A stretch of DNA of 64,000 nucleotides, taken from assembly GCF_003026365.1 (NCBI RefSeq), contig NZ_PYOM01000014.1, forward strand, positions 87,492-151,491, written 5' to 3'. Positions 1 through 9,928 of this stretch are shown in pieces (the first letter of the stretch is position 1; every line of letters starts with the position of its first letter). A program made the position numbers and the translations under genes. Source of the DNA: Photobacterium angustum (lineage in GTDB: Bacteria; Pseudomonadota; Gammaproteobacteria; Enterobacterales; Vibrionaceae). A model generated the notes under the pieces. The model did no database searches and was not told the origin of the DNA. It saw nothing but the letters and a program-made list of their open reading frames with translations.

Positions 1-421
1 AGGTTTACTGCTTTACTCTTCTGATATGGTAGTAGAGTCAGCCGTTGTTATTGCTAAACACTACGGTATGAGTGACTTAGTGATAGGTTTAACGATCATT
101 GCTGTTGGTACCAGTTTGCCTGAGCTTGCCGCTTCTATCGCGAGTATTTACAAGGGTGAAGATGATATGGCTGTAGGTAATATCATCGGCTCCAATGTCT
201 TTAATATTTTAGCCGTAATGGGTATACCAGGATTGCTGAATCCATCAGTATTAAGCCCTCTTGCAATGGGGCGTGATTTTTATGTCATGCTTGGATTATC
301 TATATTGTTATTAATAATGGCACTAGGTAAACGTCGTCGAATCAATCGTGTTGAAGGTGGTATTTTGGTACTGTGCTTTATCGCTTACCAAGCTTATCTA
401 TTCTTAAATATTTCCGCATAA
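1..421 (+). CDS. yrbG: Calcium/sodium antiporter, YrbG/CaCA family (C-terminal part)
   Basis: This is the C-terminal part of an inner-membrane cation/Ca2+ exchanger; the 5' end lies outside the window and the frame is open from base 2. The visible 140 residues include the second alpha-repeat signature, GTSLPELA, followed by GNIIGSNVFNIL. This is the ion-binding motif of the CaCA superfamily. Hydrophobic segments follow to the C-terminus. The TAA stop at 419-421 abuts the kdsD start region. In related genomes yrbG heads the kdsD-lpt cluster, which agrees with the placement here. Physiological substrate is not established from sequence. Confidence 0.9.
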   Translation, partial: GLLLYSSDMVVESAVVIAKHYGMSDLVIGLTIIAVGTSLPELAASIASIYKGEDDMAVGNIIGSNVFNILAVMGIPGLLNPSVLSPLAMGRDFYVMLGLSILLLIMALGKRRRINRVEGGILVLCFIAYQAYLFLNISA

Positions 422-435
422 TGGAGAATAATCAG

Positions 436-1407
436 ATGTCTCGCTCCTTTGACTTTTGTAGTCATGGCAAAAAAGTGCTGGATATTGAAATTCAAGCACT
501 ACAAAACATCAGCCGATATATTGATGATAGTTTTAATAAAGCCTGTCAGCTGGTACTCGATTGCCAAGGTAAAGTCATTGTGATGGGAATGGGTAAATCG
601 GGCCATGTTGGTAGAAAGCTAGCAGCAACACTTGCGAGTACCGGTACACCTGCCTTTTTCGTTCATCCTGGTGAAGCAAGCCATGGTGATTTAGGCATGA
701 TCAAACAAGAAGATGTTGTGATCGCAATTTCTAACTCTGGCGAAGCATCTGAAATTTTAGCTTTACTGCCTGTTATTAAGCGACTGGGGATTCCCATGAT
801 CAGCATGACAGGCAAACCAACGTCCAGTATGGCAAAAATGGCAGTTATAAACTTACAGATCACGGTAGAAAAAGAAGCTTGCCCCTTAAACCTAGCGCCA
901 ACCTCAAGTACGACAGCAACACTTGTGATGGGTGATGCATTAGCAATTTCAGTTATGGAAGCGCGTGGATTTACGGCTGATGATTTTGCTTTGTCTCATC
1001 CAGGAGGAGCACTTGGACGAAAATTATTAATGCGTATCGCGGATGTCATGCATACCGGTAAAATGCTGCCTATTATTGAAGAAACAGCCAGCATTAAAGA
1101 TGCCTTGCTAGAAATATCAAAAAAAGGCTTGGGCATGACAGCTATCGTTAATAATAAGCAACAGCTTAGCGGGATATTTACCGATGGCGATTTACGTCGT
1201 TTACTCGATAACCATATTGATATTCACAATACGAGTATCGGTGATGTGATGTCTTGTAACCCACAGACTATTTCTCCTCAACTGCTCGCAGCTGAAGGAT
1301 TAAAGATAATGGAAGATCGTAAAATCAATGGGTTGCTTGTGACTGAAAACGCTCAACTGGTTGGTGCATTAAACATGCATGATTTATTAAAAGCAGGCGT
1401 GATGTAG
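436..1407 (+). CDS. kdsD: Arabinose-5-phosphate isomerase KdsD
   Basis: KdsD interconverts ribulose 5-phosphate and arabinose 5-phosphate, the first step of Kdo synthesis for lipopolysaccharide. The protein has an N-terminal SIS sugar-isomerase domain (GMGKSGHVGRK, then HPGEASHGDLGM and the APTSSTTATL block) and a C-terminal pair of CBS domains from about residue 200. I chose the ATG at 436 (323 aa) because GGAG lies 9 bases before it. The in-frame ATG at 421 would give 328 aa, the same length as E. coli KdsD, but has no Shine-Dalgarno sequence. The next gene is lptC after 62 bases; the usual partner kdsC is missing. Confidence 0.95.
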   Translation: MSRSFDFCSHGKKVLDIEIQALQNISRYIDDSFNKACQLVLDCQGKVIVMGMGKSGHVGRKLAATLASTGTPAFFVHPGEASHGDLGMIKQEDVVIAISNSGEASEILALLPVIKRLGIPMISMTGKPTSSMAKMAVINLQITVEKEACPLNLAPTSSTTATLVMGDALAISVMEARGFTADDFALSHPGGALGRKLLMRIADVMHTGKMLPIIEETASIKDALLEISKKGLGMTAIVNNKQQLSGIFTDGDLRRLLDNHIDIHNTSIGDVMSCNPQTISPQLLAAEGLKIMEDRKINGLLVTENAQLVGALNMHDLLKAGVM

Positions 1408-1469
1408 TAGCATACTCAGTATAACGCGTAACGAATTAGAACAATGAAACATGATAAAGGCTTAAGTCT

Positions 1470-2033
1470 ATGACTTTAAAAAGGCTACTCTATGTACTTC
1501 TGGTAATATTTTGTGCATGGTTAGGCTACAACCAACTAGAACAACAGTGGCAAAAAGATCATCAAGTAAAGCCTGATGACGAAAAGCCTATGTTCATTGG
1601 TAACGACATCAGTAATACAACCTTTGATCTCTCCGGTATTCGTAGTTATCAAATCGATTCAGATCATCTTGAATACTTTGAAAAAAGTGGTCAGACTGAT
1701 TTTGTAAAACCTGTATTGTGGGTATTCAAAGAAGGTAAGAATGCAGAATGGCGGGTCAGTTCCAATACCGCGACCTTAGATAAAAATAATATACTGAATC
1801 TTCATGGCAATGTTCGTATGTTTAACTTATTACCTGATTCAGATATCCAAGTGATCAAAACAGATAACTTGCAATTGAATATTGAAACTCAAGATTTTAA
1901 TACTCAAGACCATGTCATGATTATAGGCCCCGCCTTCCAAAACCAAGGTGACGGTATGACGGGTAATATGAAACGTAAAGTCGCTAAACTCTTAAAAAAT
2001 GTGAAAAGTAGATATGAACCGACTGAAAACTAG
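1470..2033 (+). CDS. lptC: LPS export ABC transporter periplasmic protein LptC
   Basis: LptC is a bitopic inner-membrane protein that receives LPS from the LptBFG ABC transporter and passes it to LptA. The 187-residue product is close to the E. coli length. It begins with a single membrane anchor (about residues 5-20, LLYVLLVIFCAWLGY) and continues as a periplasmic beta-jellyroll with the typical pattern of alternating short strands. The 3' end overlaps lptA by 20 bases, which suggests translational coupling. Assignment rests on position between kdsD and lptA, length and topology, plus recognisable family sequence. Confidence 0.92.
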   Translation: MTLKRLLYVLLVIFCAWLGYNQLEQQWQKDHQVKPDDEKPMFIGNDISNTTFDLSGIRSYQIDSDHLEYFEKSGQTDFVKPVLWVFKEGKNAEWRVSSNTATLDKNNILNLHGNVRMFNLLPDSDIQVIKTDNLQLNIETQDFNTQDHVMIIGPAFQNQGDGMTGNMKRKVAKLLKNVKSRYEPTEN

Positions 2034-2520
2034 TGCTCTACTATGCTTATTATGTGTTAGCACATCGTCTTGGGCATTAAAAAGTGATACTAAACAACCT
2101 ATTAATATCAGCTCTAATAGCCAAGAGCTTGATGTACAAAATAACATTGCAACCTTTACTGGTGATGTAAGATTACGTCAGGGCACGATTGATATTCATG
2201 CTGATAAAGTTGTTGTAACGCGCCCAAATAGCAATGCCAAAGAGCAAACGATTATTGCTTATGGTAAACCTGCCACCTTCCATCAAATTATGGATGATGG
2301 TAAGCCTATTGATGGCGAAGCATTAAAAATGCGCTATGACACAAAAACAGAATTTTTGAAAATGACGGATCACGCAGTCTTGATTCAAGATGGTAGCGAA
2401 ATCAAAGGTAATGTCATCACTTATAAGATTGATGAACAACGTTTGGTTGCAAAAAGTGGCGATAAACAACGCGTAACTACCGTCATCCAACCAAATCAAT
2501 TGAACAATAACAAGAAATAA
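2014..2520 (+). CDS. lptA: Lipopolysaccharide transport periplasmic protein LptA
   Basis: LptA polymerises into the periplasmic beta-jellyroll bridge that carries LPS from LptC to LptD. The 168-residue protein starts with a signal peptide ending near SSWA-L (residue 21-22) and has the OstA-like N-terminal segment with the family pattern of SNSQELD, FTGDV and RQGTIDI, then AYGKPATF. The gene overlaps lptC and is followed after 9 bases by lptB, so lptCAB form one translational unit. Confidence 0.94.
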   Translation: MNRLKTSALLCLLCVSTSSWALKSDTKQPINISSNSQELDVQNNIATFTGDVRLRQGTIDIHADKVVVTRPNSNAKEQTIIAYGKPATFHQIMDDGKPIDGEALKMRYDTKTEFLKMTDHAVLIQDGSEIKGNVITYKIDEQRLVAKSGDKQRVTTVIQPNQLNNNKK

Positions 2521-2529
2521 ACAGTATCT

Positions 2530-3255
2530 ATGGCTATTCTAAAAGCAGAACACCTCGCAAAAAGCTATAACGGACGTAAAGTTGTTTCTGATGTTAGCCT
2601 TGAGGTTGAATCTGGAAAAATCGTCGGTCTATTAGGGCCTAACGGCGCAGGTAAAACGACATCGTTTTACATGATTGTAGGTTTAGTTGCACGAGATGAA
2701 GGTGTTATCACCATTGATGGTGACGATATCAGCCTACAACCCATGCATAACCGTTCACGTATGGGTATCGGTTATTTACCTCAAGAAGCATCGATTTTCC
2801 GCCGCTTGAGCGTTTATGACAACTTGATGGCGGTACTCCAGACGCGCAAAGAATTAACGAAAGAAGAGCGCCAAGATAAAGCAGAAGATTTATTGGATGA
2901 GTTTAACATCCAGCATATCCGTAACAGTCTTGGTCAATCATTATCAGGTGGTGAGCGACGCCGTGTTGAAATTGCACGAGCATTAGCCGCAAACCCTAAA
3001 TTTATTTTACTTGATGAGCCATTTGCTGGTGTTGACCCCATCTCTGTGATCGACATCAAAAAGATCATTGAACACTTACGTGATCGTGGGCTTGGCGTCT
3101 TAATAACAGACCATAATGTAAGGGAAACACTTGATGTCTGTGAGCATGCGTATATCGTAAGTCAAGGACAGCTAATTGCGAACGGTACACCTGAGCATGT
3201 TCTAAACGATGAACATGTTAAGCGCGTTTACTTAGGTGACCAATTCCGCTTATAA
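2530..3255 (+). CDS. lptB: LPS export ABC transporter ATP-binding protein LptB
   Basis: LptB is the cytoplasmic ATPase that powers LPS extraction by LptFG. All ABC motifs are present in the 241-residue protein: Walker A GPNGAGKT at 36-43, signature LSGGERRR at 138-145, Walker B ILLDEP at 159-164 and switch histidine H195 in TDHN. Length equals that of E. coli LptB. The partner permeases lptF and lptG are not in the window, as expected because they normally sit elsewhere. Confidence 0.97.
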   Translation: MAILKAEHLAKSYNGRKVVSDVSLEVESGKIVGLLGPNGAGKTTSFYMIVGLVARDEGVITIDGDDISLQPMHNRSRMGIGYLPQEASIFRRLSVYDNLMAVLQTRKELTKEERQDKAEDLLDEFNIQHIRNSLGQSLSGGERRRVEIARALAANPKFILLDEPFAGVDPISVIDIKKIIEHLRDRGLGVLITDHNVRETLDVCEHAYIVSQGQLIANGTPEHVLNDEHVKRVYLGDQFRL

Positions 3256-3328
3256 CACATTACATAGGTCTGCTATTGAAGAAAAAGCCACAGTATAAAA
3301 ATAATAACGACAAGGTATATCTACGTTA

Positions 3329-4798
3329 ATGAAAACTTCTCTCCAGCTTAAGCTAGGCCAACAACTGGCCATGACGCCGCAGCTACAGCAAGCTATTCGC
3401 CTGCTGCAGTTATCTACTTTGGATCTCCAACAGGAAATTCAAGAAGCCCTAGATGGAAATCCATTGCTAGAGCTGGAAGAAAATGAAGATCCTTCGACAA
3501 ACGATGATAAAGCTGCGACAGAATCTTCAACAGACGATACCTCTGACAATATTGATGATATTGAAAGCTTTGACACCGCCGATGTTATCGATACCAATGA
3601 AATGCCAGAAGAACTCCCCGTCGATACAACTTGGGATGATGTTTATAGCGCTGGAACAGGCAGTACAGGCATTGCACTTGACGATGATATTCCTGTCTAT
3701 CAAGGGGAAACTACTGAATCGTTACAAGACTATCTAATGTGGCAAGTCCAGCTAACCCCTTTTAGCGAAACGGATCTTGCCATTGCAACAGCTATTATTG
3801 ATGCCGTTGATGAAAAAGGATATTTATCCTGCTCTGCAGAAGATATTCTAGAAAGTTTTGATGATGATGAACTTGAGTTAGATGAAGTTGAAGCGGTATT
3901 AAAACGCGTACAACAATTTGACCCTCTCGGTGTAGCTTCTCGCAATTTACAAGAATGTTTGTTACTTCAACTGGCGACCTACCCAAAAGAGACCCAGTGG
4001 CTCACTGAAGCCAAAATGCTACTGTCTGATCATATTGCTCTTTTAGGCAATCGTGATTATCGACAACTCATGCGTGAAACCAAACTAAAAGAAGCCGATT
4101 TAAAAGCCGTAATGGCATTGATCCATTCGCTCGATCCACGTCCAGGCAATCGTGTTATTCATTCAGACACCGAATATGTGGTACCAGATGTCTCTGTGTT
4201 TAAAGATCACGGCAAATGGGTGGTCACGATCAACCCTGACAGCGTGCCACGTATTAAAGTGAATGAACAATACGCAGCATTAAGCAAAAATACCCGTAAT
4301 AGTGCGGACAGCCAGTTTATTCGCACCCATCTACAAGATGCTAAATGGCTGATCAAAAGCTTAGAAAGTCGAAATGAAACATTACTCAAAGTCGCTCGCT
4401 GCATTGTCGAACATCAGCAAGACTTCTTTGAATATGGCGAAGAAGCGATGAAACCTATGGTGTTAAATGATATCGCCCTTGCCGTAGAAATGCATGAATC
4501 CACCATATCTCGAGTCACAACGCAAAAATATATGCATACACCTCGAGGTATTTTTGAATTGAAATACTTCTTCTCAAGTCATGTCAGTACGGATAATGGT
4601 GGCGAATGCTCGTCTACTGCCATCCGCGCACTGGTGAAGAAACTTGTTGCAGCAGAAAACCAAGCGAAGCCATTAAGTGACAGCAAAATTGCGACACTAT
4701 TAGCTGAGCAAGGCATTATGGTAGCGAGGCGGACTATCGCTAAGTACCGTGAATCCTTAGGTATTCCGCCGTCGAATCAGCGAAAACGTCTGATCTAG
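3329..4798 (+). CDS. rpoN: RNA polymerase sigma-54 factor RpoN
   Basis: RpoN directs RNA polymerase to -24/-12 promoters that need AAA+ enhancer-binding activators. In Vibrionaceae these include flagellar and nitrogen genes. The 489-residue product has the glutamine-rich activator-interacting region I (residues 1-48, starting [18 protein letters not shown]), an acidic region II (about 50-120), the core-binding region, a helix-turn-helix and the RpoN box [10 protein letters not shown] near 466-475. It lies downstream of lptB and upstream of hpf, ptsN, rapZ and ptsO, the standard arrangement. Confidence 0.97.
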   Translation: MKTSLQLKLGQQLAMTPQLQQAIRLLQLSTLDLQQEIQEALDGNPLLELEENEDPSTNDDKAATESSTDDTSDNIDDIESFDTADVIDTNEMPEELPVDTTWDDVYSAGTGSTGIALDDDIPVYQGETTESLQDYLMWQVQLTPFSETDLAIATAIIDAVDEKGYLSCSAEDILESFDDDELELDEVEAVLKRVQQFDPLGVASRNLQECLLLQLATYPKETQWLTEAKMLLSDHIALLGNRDYRQLMRETKLKEADLKAVMALIHSLDPRPGNRVIHSDTEYVVPDVSVFKDHGKWVVTINPDSVPRIKVNEQYAALSKNTRNSADSQFIRTHLQDAKWLIKSLESRNETLLKVARCIVEHQQDFFEYGEEAMKPMVLNDIALAVEMHESTISRVTTQKYMHTPRGIFELKYFFSSHVSTDNGGECSSTAIRALVKKLVAAENQAKPLSDSKIATLLAEQGIMVARRTIAKYRESLGIPPSNQRKRLI

Positions 4799-4833
4799 AT
4801 TAACAGGTCAGATCCAACAAAAGGAAGATGTCT

Positions 4834-5121
4834 ATGCAAATCAATATTACAGGGCACCATGTTGATGTAACCGATTCTCTTCGTGAGTATGTCACGACCA
4901 AGTTTGAAAAACTTGAGCGCTTCTTCGATAAAATAAACAATGTCCAAGTAATTCTTAATGTTGAAAAGCTTCAACAGATAGCTGAGGCTACGCTACATAT
5001 TAACGCAGGGGAAATCCACGCAAAAGCGGATTCTGAAAATATGTATGCTGCGATTGATGAATTGACTGATAAACTCGTTCGTCAATTAAACAAACACAAA
5101 GATAAGCTCAACAGCCACTAA
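4834..5121 (+). CDS. hpf: Ribosome hibernation promoting factor HPF (short form)
   Basis: HPF binds the 30S subunit in stationary phase and promotes 100S ribosome dimers. The product is a short-form HPF of 95 residues with no C-terminal dimerisation extension. It begins MQINITGHHVDVTDSLREYV and ends in a lysine-rich KHKDKL segment. An ATG at 4828 is in frame but only 2 bases after the AAGGA (4821-4825). The ATG at 4834 has an 8-base spacing and gives the E. coli length, so I chose it. It sits between rpoN and ptsN as in other gammaproteobacteria. Confidence 0.95.
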   Translation: MQINITGHHVDVTDSLREYVTTKFEKLERFFDKINNVQVILNVEKLQQIAEATLHINAGEIHAKADSENMYAAIDELTDKLVRQLNKHKDKLNSH

Positions 5122-5123
5122 CT

Positions 5124-5573
5124 ATGCAACTTAGTAATGTATTGAGCCTGGACTGCACTAAAAGTGCGGTCCCTTGCTCCAGCAAAAAACGCGCGCTAGA
5201 ACTCATTAGTGAGATAGCTGCCGCTCATCTCGATCAAAACCCACAGCCACTATTCGAATGTATGCTCAATCGTGAAAAGATGGGGACTACAGGTATTGGT
5301 AATGGTATAGCGATCCCTCATGGACGTATCAGTAATAGCGATCAAGCCATTGCCGTACTGATTCAATGCCAAGAAGCAATTGATTTTGACGCGATTGATA
5401 ATCAGCCTGTTGATCTTCTGTTTGCGCTGTTTGTGCCAGAAGAACAATGTAAAGAGCATTTAAAAACGCTTGCAAGTATGGCTGAAAAGCTAGGTAACAA
5501 GCAAGTATGTAAACAGCTGCGTCATGCAACTAGCGATCAAGAGCTGTATCATATCCTTACCGATGAATCGTGA
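5124..5573 (+). CDS. ptsN: PTS-Ntr regulatory protein EIIA-Ntr
   Basis: PtsN is the terminal phospho-acceptor of the nitrogen phosphotransferase system and regulates potassium and metabolic functions rather than moving sugar. The 149-residue protein has the PTS EIIA type 2 fold. The likely phosphorylated histidine is H66, in the motif IAIPHGR. It starts two bases after the hpf stop. Its phosphodonor NPr is encoded two genes downstream, with rapZ between. Confidence 0.95.
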   Translation: MQLSNVLSLDCTKSAVPCSSKKRALELISEIAAAHLDQNPQPLFECMLNREKMGTTGIGNGIAIPHGRISNSDQAIAVLIQCQEAIDFDAIDNQPVDLLFALFVPEEQCKEHLKTLASMAEKLGNKQVCKQLRHATSDQELYHILTDES

Positions 5574-5612
5574 ACTTTTACTCCATATCCCAATTACCGA
5601 GGTAAATAAACC

Positions 5613-6464
5613 ATGATGTTAATGGTTGTCAGTGGCCGTTCTGGTTCAGGAAAATCTGTCGCATTACGTGTACTTGAAGATCTCGGCTATTACTGTGTCG
5701 ATAATCTACCTGTTACTCTACTGCCGCAATTTGTCAAAGACATTGCCCATACTGAGCAAGATATAGCTGTCAGTATTGATGTACGTAACATGCCTCAGCA
5801 ACCTGGTGAAATACAGCGTATTCTCAAATCACTAGAGAACGATGTTGATGTAAACGTTGTTTTTCTCGATGCTGATGATAAAGAGTTGGTTAAACGTTAT
5901 AGCGAAACTCGTCGCTTACATCCTTTATCTCGGCAAAATATGACTCTAGAGCAAGCTATTACCTCTGAAAGTGCCATATTAGGTGATTTAAAAGAGCACG
6001 CTGATTTAGTTATCGATACATCGAATAAATCAATTCATGATTTAAGTGAAACCGTTCGTGCTCGTGTGTTAGGCCGAGAAGCAAAAGAGCTGATTCTTGT
6101 TTTTGAATCATTTGGCTTTAAGCATGGTTTACCTTCAGATGCCGATTATGTATTTGATGTTCGCTTTTTACCCAACCCTCATTGGGTACCAGAACTCAAA
6201 CCCCAAACAGGGCTAGATCAAGGGGTAAAAGATTTTCTTTCCAGCCAAAGTGAAGTGAATCAACTCAATTACCAAATTCGTAATTTCATCGAGACTTGGT
6301 TGCCAATGCTTGAAAAAAACAACCGTAGCTATGTCACTGTAGCCATTGGTTGTACTGGCGGCCAACATCGCTCTGTCTATATAGCGCAATCTCTTGCCGA
6401 CTACTTTGAGCATCAAGGTCAACAAGTCCAAGTTCGTCACCGCACATTAGAAGAAAAACAATGA
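5613..6464 (+). CDS. rapZ: RNase adapter protein RapZ
   Basis: RapZ binds the small RNA GlmZ and presents it to RNase E, tying GlmS synthesis to glucosamine-6-phosphate. The N-terminal domain has a Walker A motif, GRSGSGKS at residues 8-15. The C-terminal RNA- and metabolite-binding domain includes [20 protein letters not shown] and [11 protein letters not shown]. At 283 residues it is one shorter than E. coli RapZ. The last codons overlap the ptsO start (ATGA at 6461-6464). No GlmZ-like RNA gene was recognised in the window. Confidence 0.96.
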   Translation: MMLMVVSGRSGSGKSVALRVLEDLGYYCVDNLPVTLLPQFVKDIAHTEQDIAVSIDVRNMPQQPGEIQRILKSLENDVDVNVVFLDADDKELVKRYSETRRLHPLSRQNMTLEQAITSESAILGDLKEHADLVIDTSNKSIHDLSETVRARVLGREAKELILVFESFGFKHGLPSDADYVFDVRFLPNPHWVPELKPQTGLDQGVKDFLSSQSEVNQLNYQIRNFIETWLPMLEKNNRSYVTVAIGCTGGQHRSVYIAQSLADYFEHQGQQVQVRHRTLEEKQ

Positions 6465-6733
6465 CAGTCCAACGCGAATTATTTATTAAAAACCGACTCG
6501 GCTTACACGCACGTGCGGCCATTAAACTGGTTGAACTTGCACAAAGCTTTACCGCAGTGATCACCGTGAGTAATGCTGATGTATCAGCTACTGCGGATAG
6601 TGTTATGGGGCTTTTAATGCTTGATTCCGCGCAAGGACAAAAAATCATGGTAAGTGCTGAAGGTTCAGACGAAGTATCAGCACTTAACGCTATTTCCGCT
6701 TTAATTGAAGCCGGCTTTGATGAAGAAAATTAA
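6461..6733 (+). CDS. ptsO: Phosphocarrier protein NPr
   Basis: NPr is the HPr-like carrier that passes phosphate from EI-Ntr (PtsP) to EIIA-Ntr. The 90-residue protein carries the active-site motif RLGLHARAA with phospho-acceptor H16. It also has the HPr-type regulatory-helix region around residue 45-50 (SVMGLL). Translation is coupled to rapZ through a 4-base overlap. No clear terminator follows. Confidence 0.95.
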   Translation: MTVQRELFIKNRLGLHARAAIKLVELAQSFTAVITVSNADVSATADSVMGLLMLDSAQGQKIMVSAEGSDEVSALNAISALIEAGFDEEN

Positions 6734-7022
6734 ACATTACGTTTAAGAATCAATACCACTTACTTTTCAATTACACTTTAAATAATTTTCTCATGTGTAA
6801 TTGACAACTAAATCTGAAATTCTGCTTTAATTATCGCTATTATTAATAACTCTGTAGGCAACTGGTGATAACTTTCCGTTAAATAACCTAGTAATTGTGT
6901 ATGTGATATATGTGAGATGGATAAATCTGCTCATTATACGTAAAACATGTGAGACAAAAGCTAGGTGATTACGTTAAAATTCAGCTTATTGCGCCATCAA
7001 AATATAAGTGGGCCTAATACCT
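6734..7022 (+). promoter_or_regulatory. AT-rich intergenic leader before mgtE
   Basis: These 289 bases lie between ptsO and mgtE and contain no open frame I would accept. A TTGACA at 6801-6806 has a poor -10 partner (TTTAAT at 6826-6831, spacing 19), so a promoter giving a leader of roughly 180 bases is possible but weakly supported. I looked for an M-box (ykoK) magnesium riboswitch and did not recognise its conserved elements. Confidence 0.3.
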
Positions 7023-8384
7023 ATGGCGGATGTATTAGAACAAGATCAAACCCATCAACGACTCCAAGAAGTTAATACTGCATTAGAAAATGGCATGTTT
7101 GTCCATGTTCGCCGACTCCTTCAAGAAATGGAGCCGGAAGATATTGCACATCTGTTGGAAGCCTCTCCTCCGAAAGAACGTCAAGTACTATGGCAACTGA
7201 CCGATCCTGAAGAGCAAGGTGAAATCCTTGATGAACTATCTGAAGATGTAAAAGATGGTATCGTCTCGCAAATGGAGCCAGAGAAACTGGCAGCTGTGAC
7301 CGAGGGGATGGAAAGTGATGATGTCGCTTATGTACTACGTAGTCTTCCTGATGAACGTTATCAAGAAGTACTGGCGCAAATGGATAGCACTGATCGTCAC
7401 CGTATCGAGAAAGCGCTAGCGTACCCTGAAGATACTGCTGGCGGTATGATGAGTACCGACTTCATCACTATTCGTGGTGATGTTACTGCTGATGTTGTCT
7501 TACGTTATTTGCGTATGCGAGGCGAATTACCTGAAGCAACAGATGCTTTATATGTCGTTGATAGCAACGAAGCCTTAATTGGTCATTTATCTCTTGCTGC
7601 ACTAATTACGACACAGCCTGACATTGAAATCAAAGATGTGATGGAAGATGCAGATGAAGCTATTCCTGTCGATATGCCTGATAGTGAAATAGCTAATTTG
7701 TTTGAACGTCGTAACTGGGTTTCAGCGCCAGTTGTCGATCAAAATAATCTATTGCTTGGTCGTATTACTATTGATGACGTGGTCGATCTCATTCGTGAAG
7801 AAGCCGAACACTCAATGATGAGTATGGCAGGTATGGATGATGATGAAGATACCTTTGCGCCAGTTTTAAAGTCAGCCAAAAGTCGAAGTATTTGGCTTGG
7901 TGTTAACGTTTTAACAGCATTAGCGGCAGCATCTGTTTCCAACATGTTTGAAAACACTTTACAACAGATGGCTACCGTTGCTGTATTGATGACTATCGTC
8001 CCATCAATGGGCGGTGTTGCAGGTAACCAAACCGTCGCTCTGGTTATTCGTGGTTTAGCCGTTGGTCACATCGGTGATACCAACACCCGCTGGCTACTAA
8101 GTAAAGAGGCCCGTGTTGGTTTAATTAATGGTTTTGTTTGGGCGTTAATTATCGGTGCGGTTGTCGTAGTCTGGAAAGGCAGCTTTATGCTGGGAGCGAT
8201 AATGGCCGGCGCAATGCTTGCTAACTTATTTGTTGCCGGTGTTGCAGGTGTATTGATCCCGATTGGATTGAAAAAACTCAAGATCGATCCAGCATTAGCT
8301 GGCGGTATGGCATTAACGACTTGTACTGATATTGTCGGTTTAATGGTATTCCTTGGTCTTGCGACTATCTTCATTACACCGTAA
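7023..8384 (+). CDS. mgtE: Magnesium transporter MgtE
   Basis: MgtE is a homodimeric, magnesium-gated Mg2+ channel of the inner membrane. The 453-residue protein follows the family order: helical N domain (MgtE_N, about residues 25-125), a pair of CBS domains (about 135-255) and a C-terminal domain of five membrane segments. The last part includes a PSMGGVAGNQ signature, the pore-associated motif. I start at ATG 7023; a GTG five codons upstream is in frame but has no supporting Shine-Dalgarno sequence. A bidirectional terminator at 8418-8448 separates it from the convergent pmbA. Confidence 0.93.
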   Translation: MADVLEQDQTHQRLQEVNTALENGMFVHVRRLLQEMEPEDIAHLLEASPPKERQVLWQLTDPEEQGEILDELSEDVKDGIVSQMEPEKLAAVTEGMESDDVAYVLRSLPDERYQEVLAQMDSTDRHRIEKALAYPEDTAGGMMSTDFITIRGDVTADVVLRYLRMRGELPEATDALYVVDSNEALIGHLSLAALITTQPDIEIKDVMEDADEAIPVDMPDSEIANLFERRNWVSAPVVDQNNLLLGRITIDDVVDLIREEAEHSMMSMAGMDDDEDTFAPVLKSAKSRSIWLGVNVLTALAAASVSNMFENTLQQMATVAVLMTIVPSMGGVAGNQTVALVIRGLAVGHIGDTNTRWLLSKEARVGLINGFVWALIIGAVVVVWKGSFMLGAIMAGAMLANLFVAGVAGVLIPIGLKKLKIDPALAGGMALTTCTDIVGLMVFLGLATIFITP

Positions 8385-8417
8385 AAAGCAGCTCTTTCCT
8401 ATAACAGGAATAAACAA

Positions 8418-8448
8418 AAAAGCCCGAATCTTACAGATTCGGGCTTTT
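8418..8448. terminator. Bidirectional terminator between mgtE and pmbA
   Basis: A 13-base perfect inverted repeat, AAAAGCCCGAATC / GATTCGGGCTTTT, has a five-base loop. A-rich and T-rich flanks give a usable U-tract on both strands for the convergent genes mgtE (+) and pmbA (-). Confidence 0.9.
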
Positions 8449-8471
8449 CGTTTTAATCAATTTAGCAAAAA

Positions 8472-9815
8472 TTACTCACCAGCAATCTTCATTGAATCTA
8501 ATAACATCGAGCCTGTTAAGATCTGACTGCGAGTTTCAGTATCATTACCAATAGCAACAATATTCTGCATCATATCTTTTAAATTACCTGCAATCGTAAT
8601 TTCAGACACTGGATATTGAATTTGACCGTTCTCAACCCAGAAACCTGCTGCGCCACGCGAGTAATCACCCGTTACGATATTCACCCCTTGACCCATTAGC
8701 TCTGTAACTAATAAACCACGATCCATCTTCTTCAGCATTTGCTCAAAAGACTCACCGGTCGATTTAACCATCCAGTTATGAATACCACCAGCATGACCTG
8801 TTGGCTGCATATTCATTTTACGAGCAGCGTAGCTGGTCAGTAAGTAAGTTTGCAACACACCGTCAGTAATGATCTCACGATCATAAGTGGCTAAACCTTC
8901 ACTATCAAATGGGGTACTTGCCATACCACGCAAAATATGTGGGCGCTCGCTAATACCTAACCACTCAGGGAAAATTTGTTCACCTAACTTATCAACTAAG
9001 AAAGAAGATTTACGGTACAGATTAGCACCACTGATCCCCATCACTAAGTGACCAAACAAGCCTGTTGCGATATCAGCAGCAAACATTACAGGTGCTTCAC
9101 GGGTTGTCAGTTTCTGCGCATCAACACGTCCCACAGTTCGCTCGGCTGCATGGCGACCAACACGCTCTGGTGTCCACATCTCAGAGGCTAAACGTGAAGT
9201 GGTATAGCTATAATCTCGTTCCATCTCACCGTTTTTGCCTTCAGCAATCACACAACAACTGATGCTGTGACGACTTGAGGCATAACTTGCCAACATGCCG
9301 TGGCTATTACCATAAACACGGACACCGTAATGGCTATCATAACTTGCGCCATCACTTTGTTTAATACGAGGATCATAATCTAATGCGGCTTCTTCTGCTG
9401 CAATAGCAATCGCGGCTGCGCGATCTGGCTCTGGTTCATCTGGGTGGAATAAATCCAAATCAGGAATATCATTTGCCATTAACTCTTTCGGTCCAGGCCC
9501 TGCAAAAGGATCTTCCGAAGTGTAATTAGCAATATCAAGTGCGGCTGCTACTGTCTGAGCAATTGCTGATTCACTTAAATCAGAAGTTGATGCGCTGCCT
9601 TTGCGATTTCCGCGATAAACAGTGATCCCTAATGCGCCATCACTATTAAATTCAACATTCTCAACATCACACATACGTGTAGAGACACTGATCCCTGTTG
9701 TTTTGTTAATGGCTACTTCGGCGGCATCCGCTTGTTTACCGGCGACTTCCAGTGCTTTCGCAACCGCAGCTTCCAGTTCAACACGCTGCTGGGCTACCTG
9801 TTCTCTTACGTCCAT
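8472..9815 (-). CDS. pmbA: Metalloprotease subunit PmbA (TldE)
   Basis: PmbA (TldE) is the partner of TldD in a heterodimeric peptidase. The pair removes leader peptides, for example in microcin B17 maturation, and degrades unfolded peptides. At 447 residues it matches the family. It shows the conserved [19 protein letters not shown] and [12 protein letters not shown] blocks. As expected for the TldE subunit it lacks the HExxxH zinc motif that is present in TldD here. It is divergent from yjgA, the usual arrangement. Its partner tldD lies close by at 10551-11996. Confidence 0.95.
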   Translation of the reverse strand: MDVREQVAQQRVELEAAVAKALEVAGKQADAAEVAINKTTGISVSTRMCDVENVEFNSDGALGITVYRGNRKGSASTSDLSESAIAQTVAAALDIANYTSEDPFAGPGPKELMANDIPDLDLFHPDEPEPDRAAAIAIAAEEAALDYDPRIKQSDGASYDSHYGVRVYGNSHGMLASYASSRHSISCCVIAEGKNGEMERDYSYTTSRLASEMWTPERVGRHAAERTVGRVDAQKLTTREAPVMFAADIATGLFGHLVMGISGANLYRKSSFLVDKLGEQIFPEWLGISERPHILRGMASTPFDSEGLATYDREIITDGVLQTYLLTSYAARKMNMQPTGHAGGIHNWMVKSTGESFEQMLKKMDRGLLVTELMGQGVNIVTGDYSRGAAGFWVENGQIQYPVSEITIAGNLKDMMQNIVAIGNDTETRSQILTGSMLLDSMKIAGE

Positions 9816-9928
9816 ACAATCACTTAAGGTTAGAGTTTTGCTTATTGGTTATAGAATAATGTAATTTACGCCCAAAATCGTTATTAAACTGATAAAATAG
9901 AGCTATTGATAGTGTTAGTGAGCCCATT

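Noticed and set aside
373..435. Longer N-terminus for KdsD starting inside yrbG
   Set aside because: It overlaps the end of yrbG and has no Shine-Dalgarno sequence, while GGAG precedes the ATG at 436.
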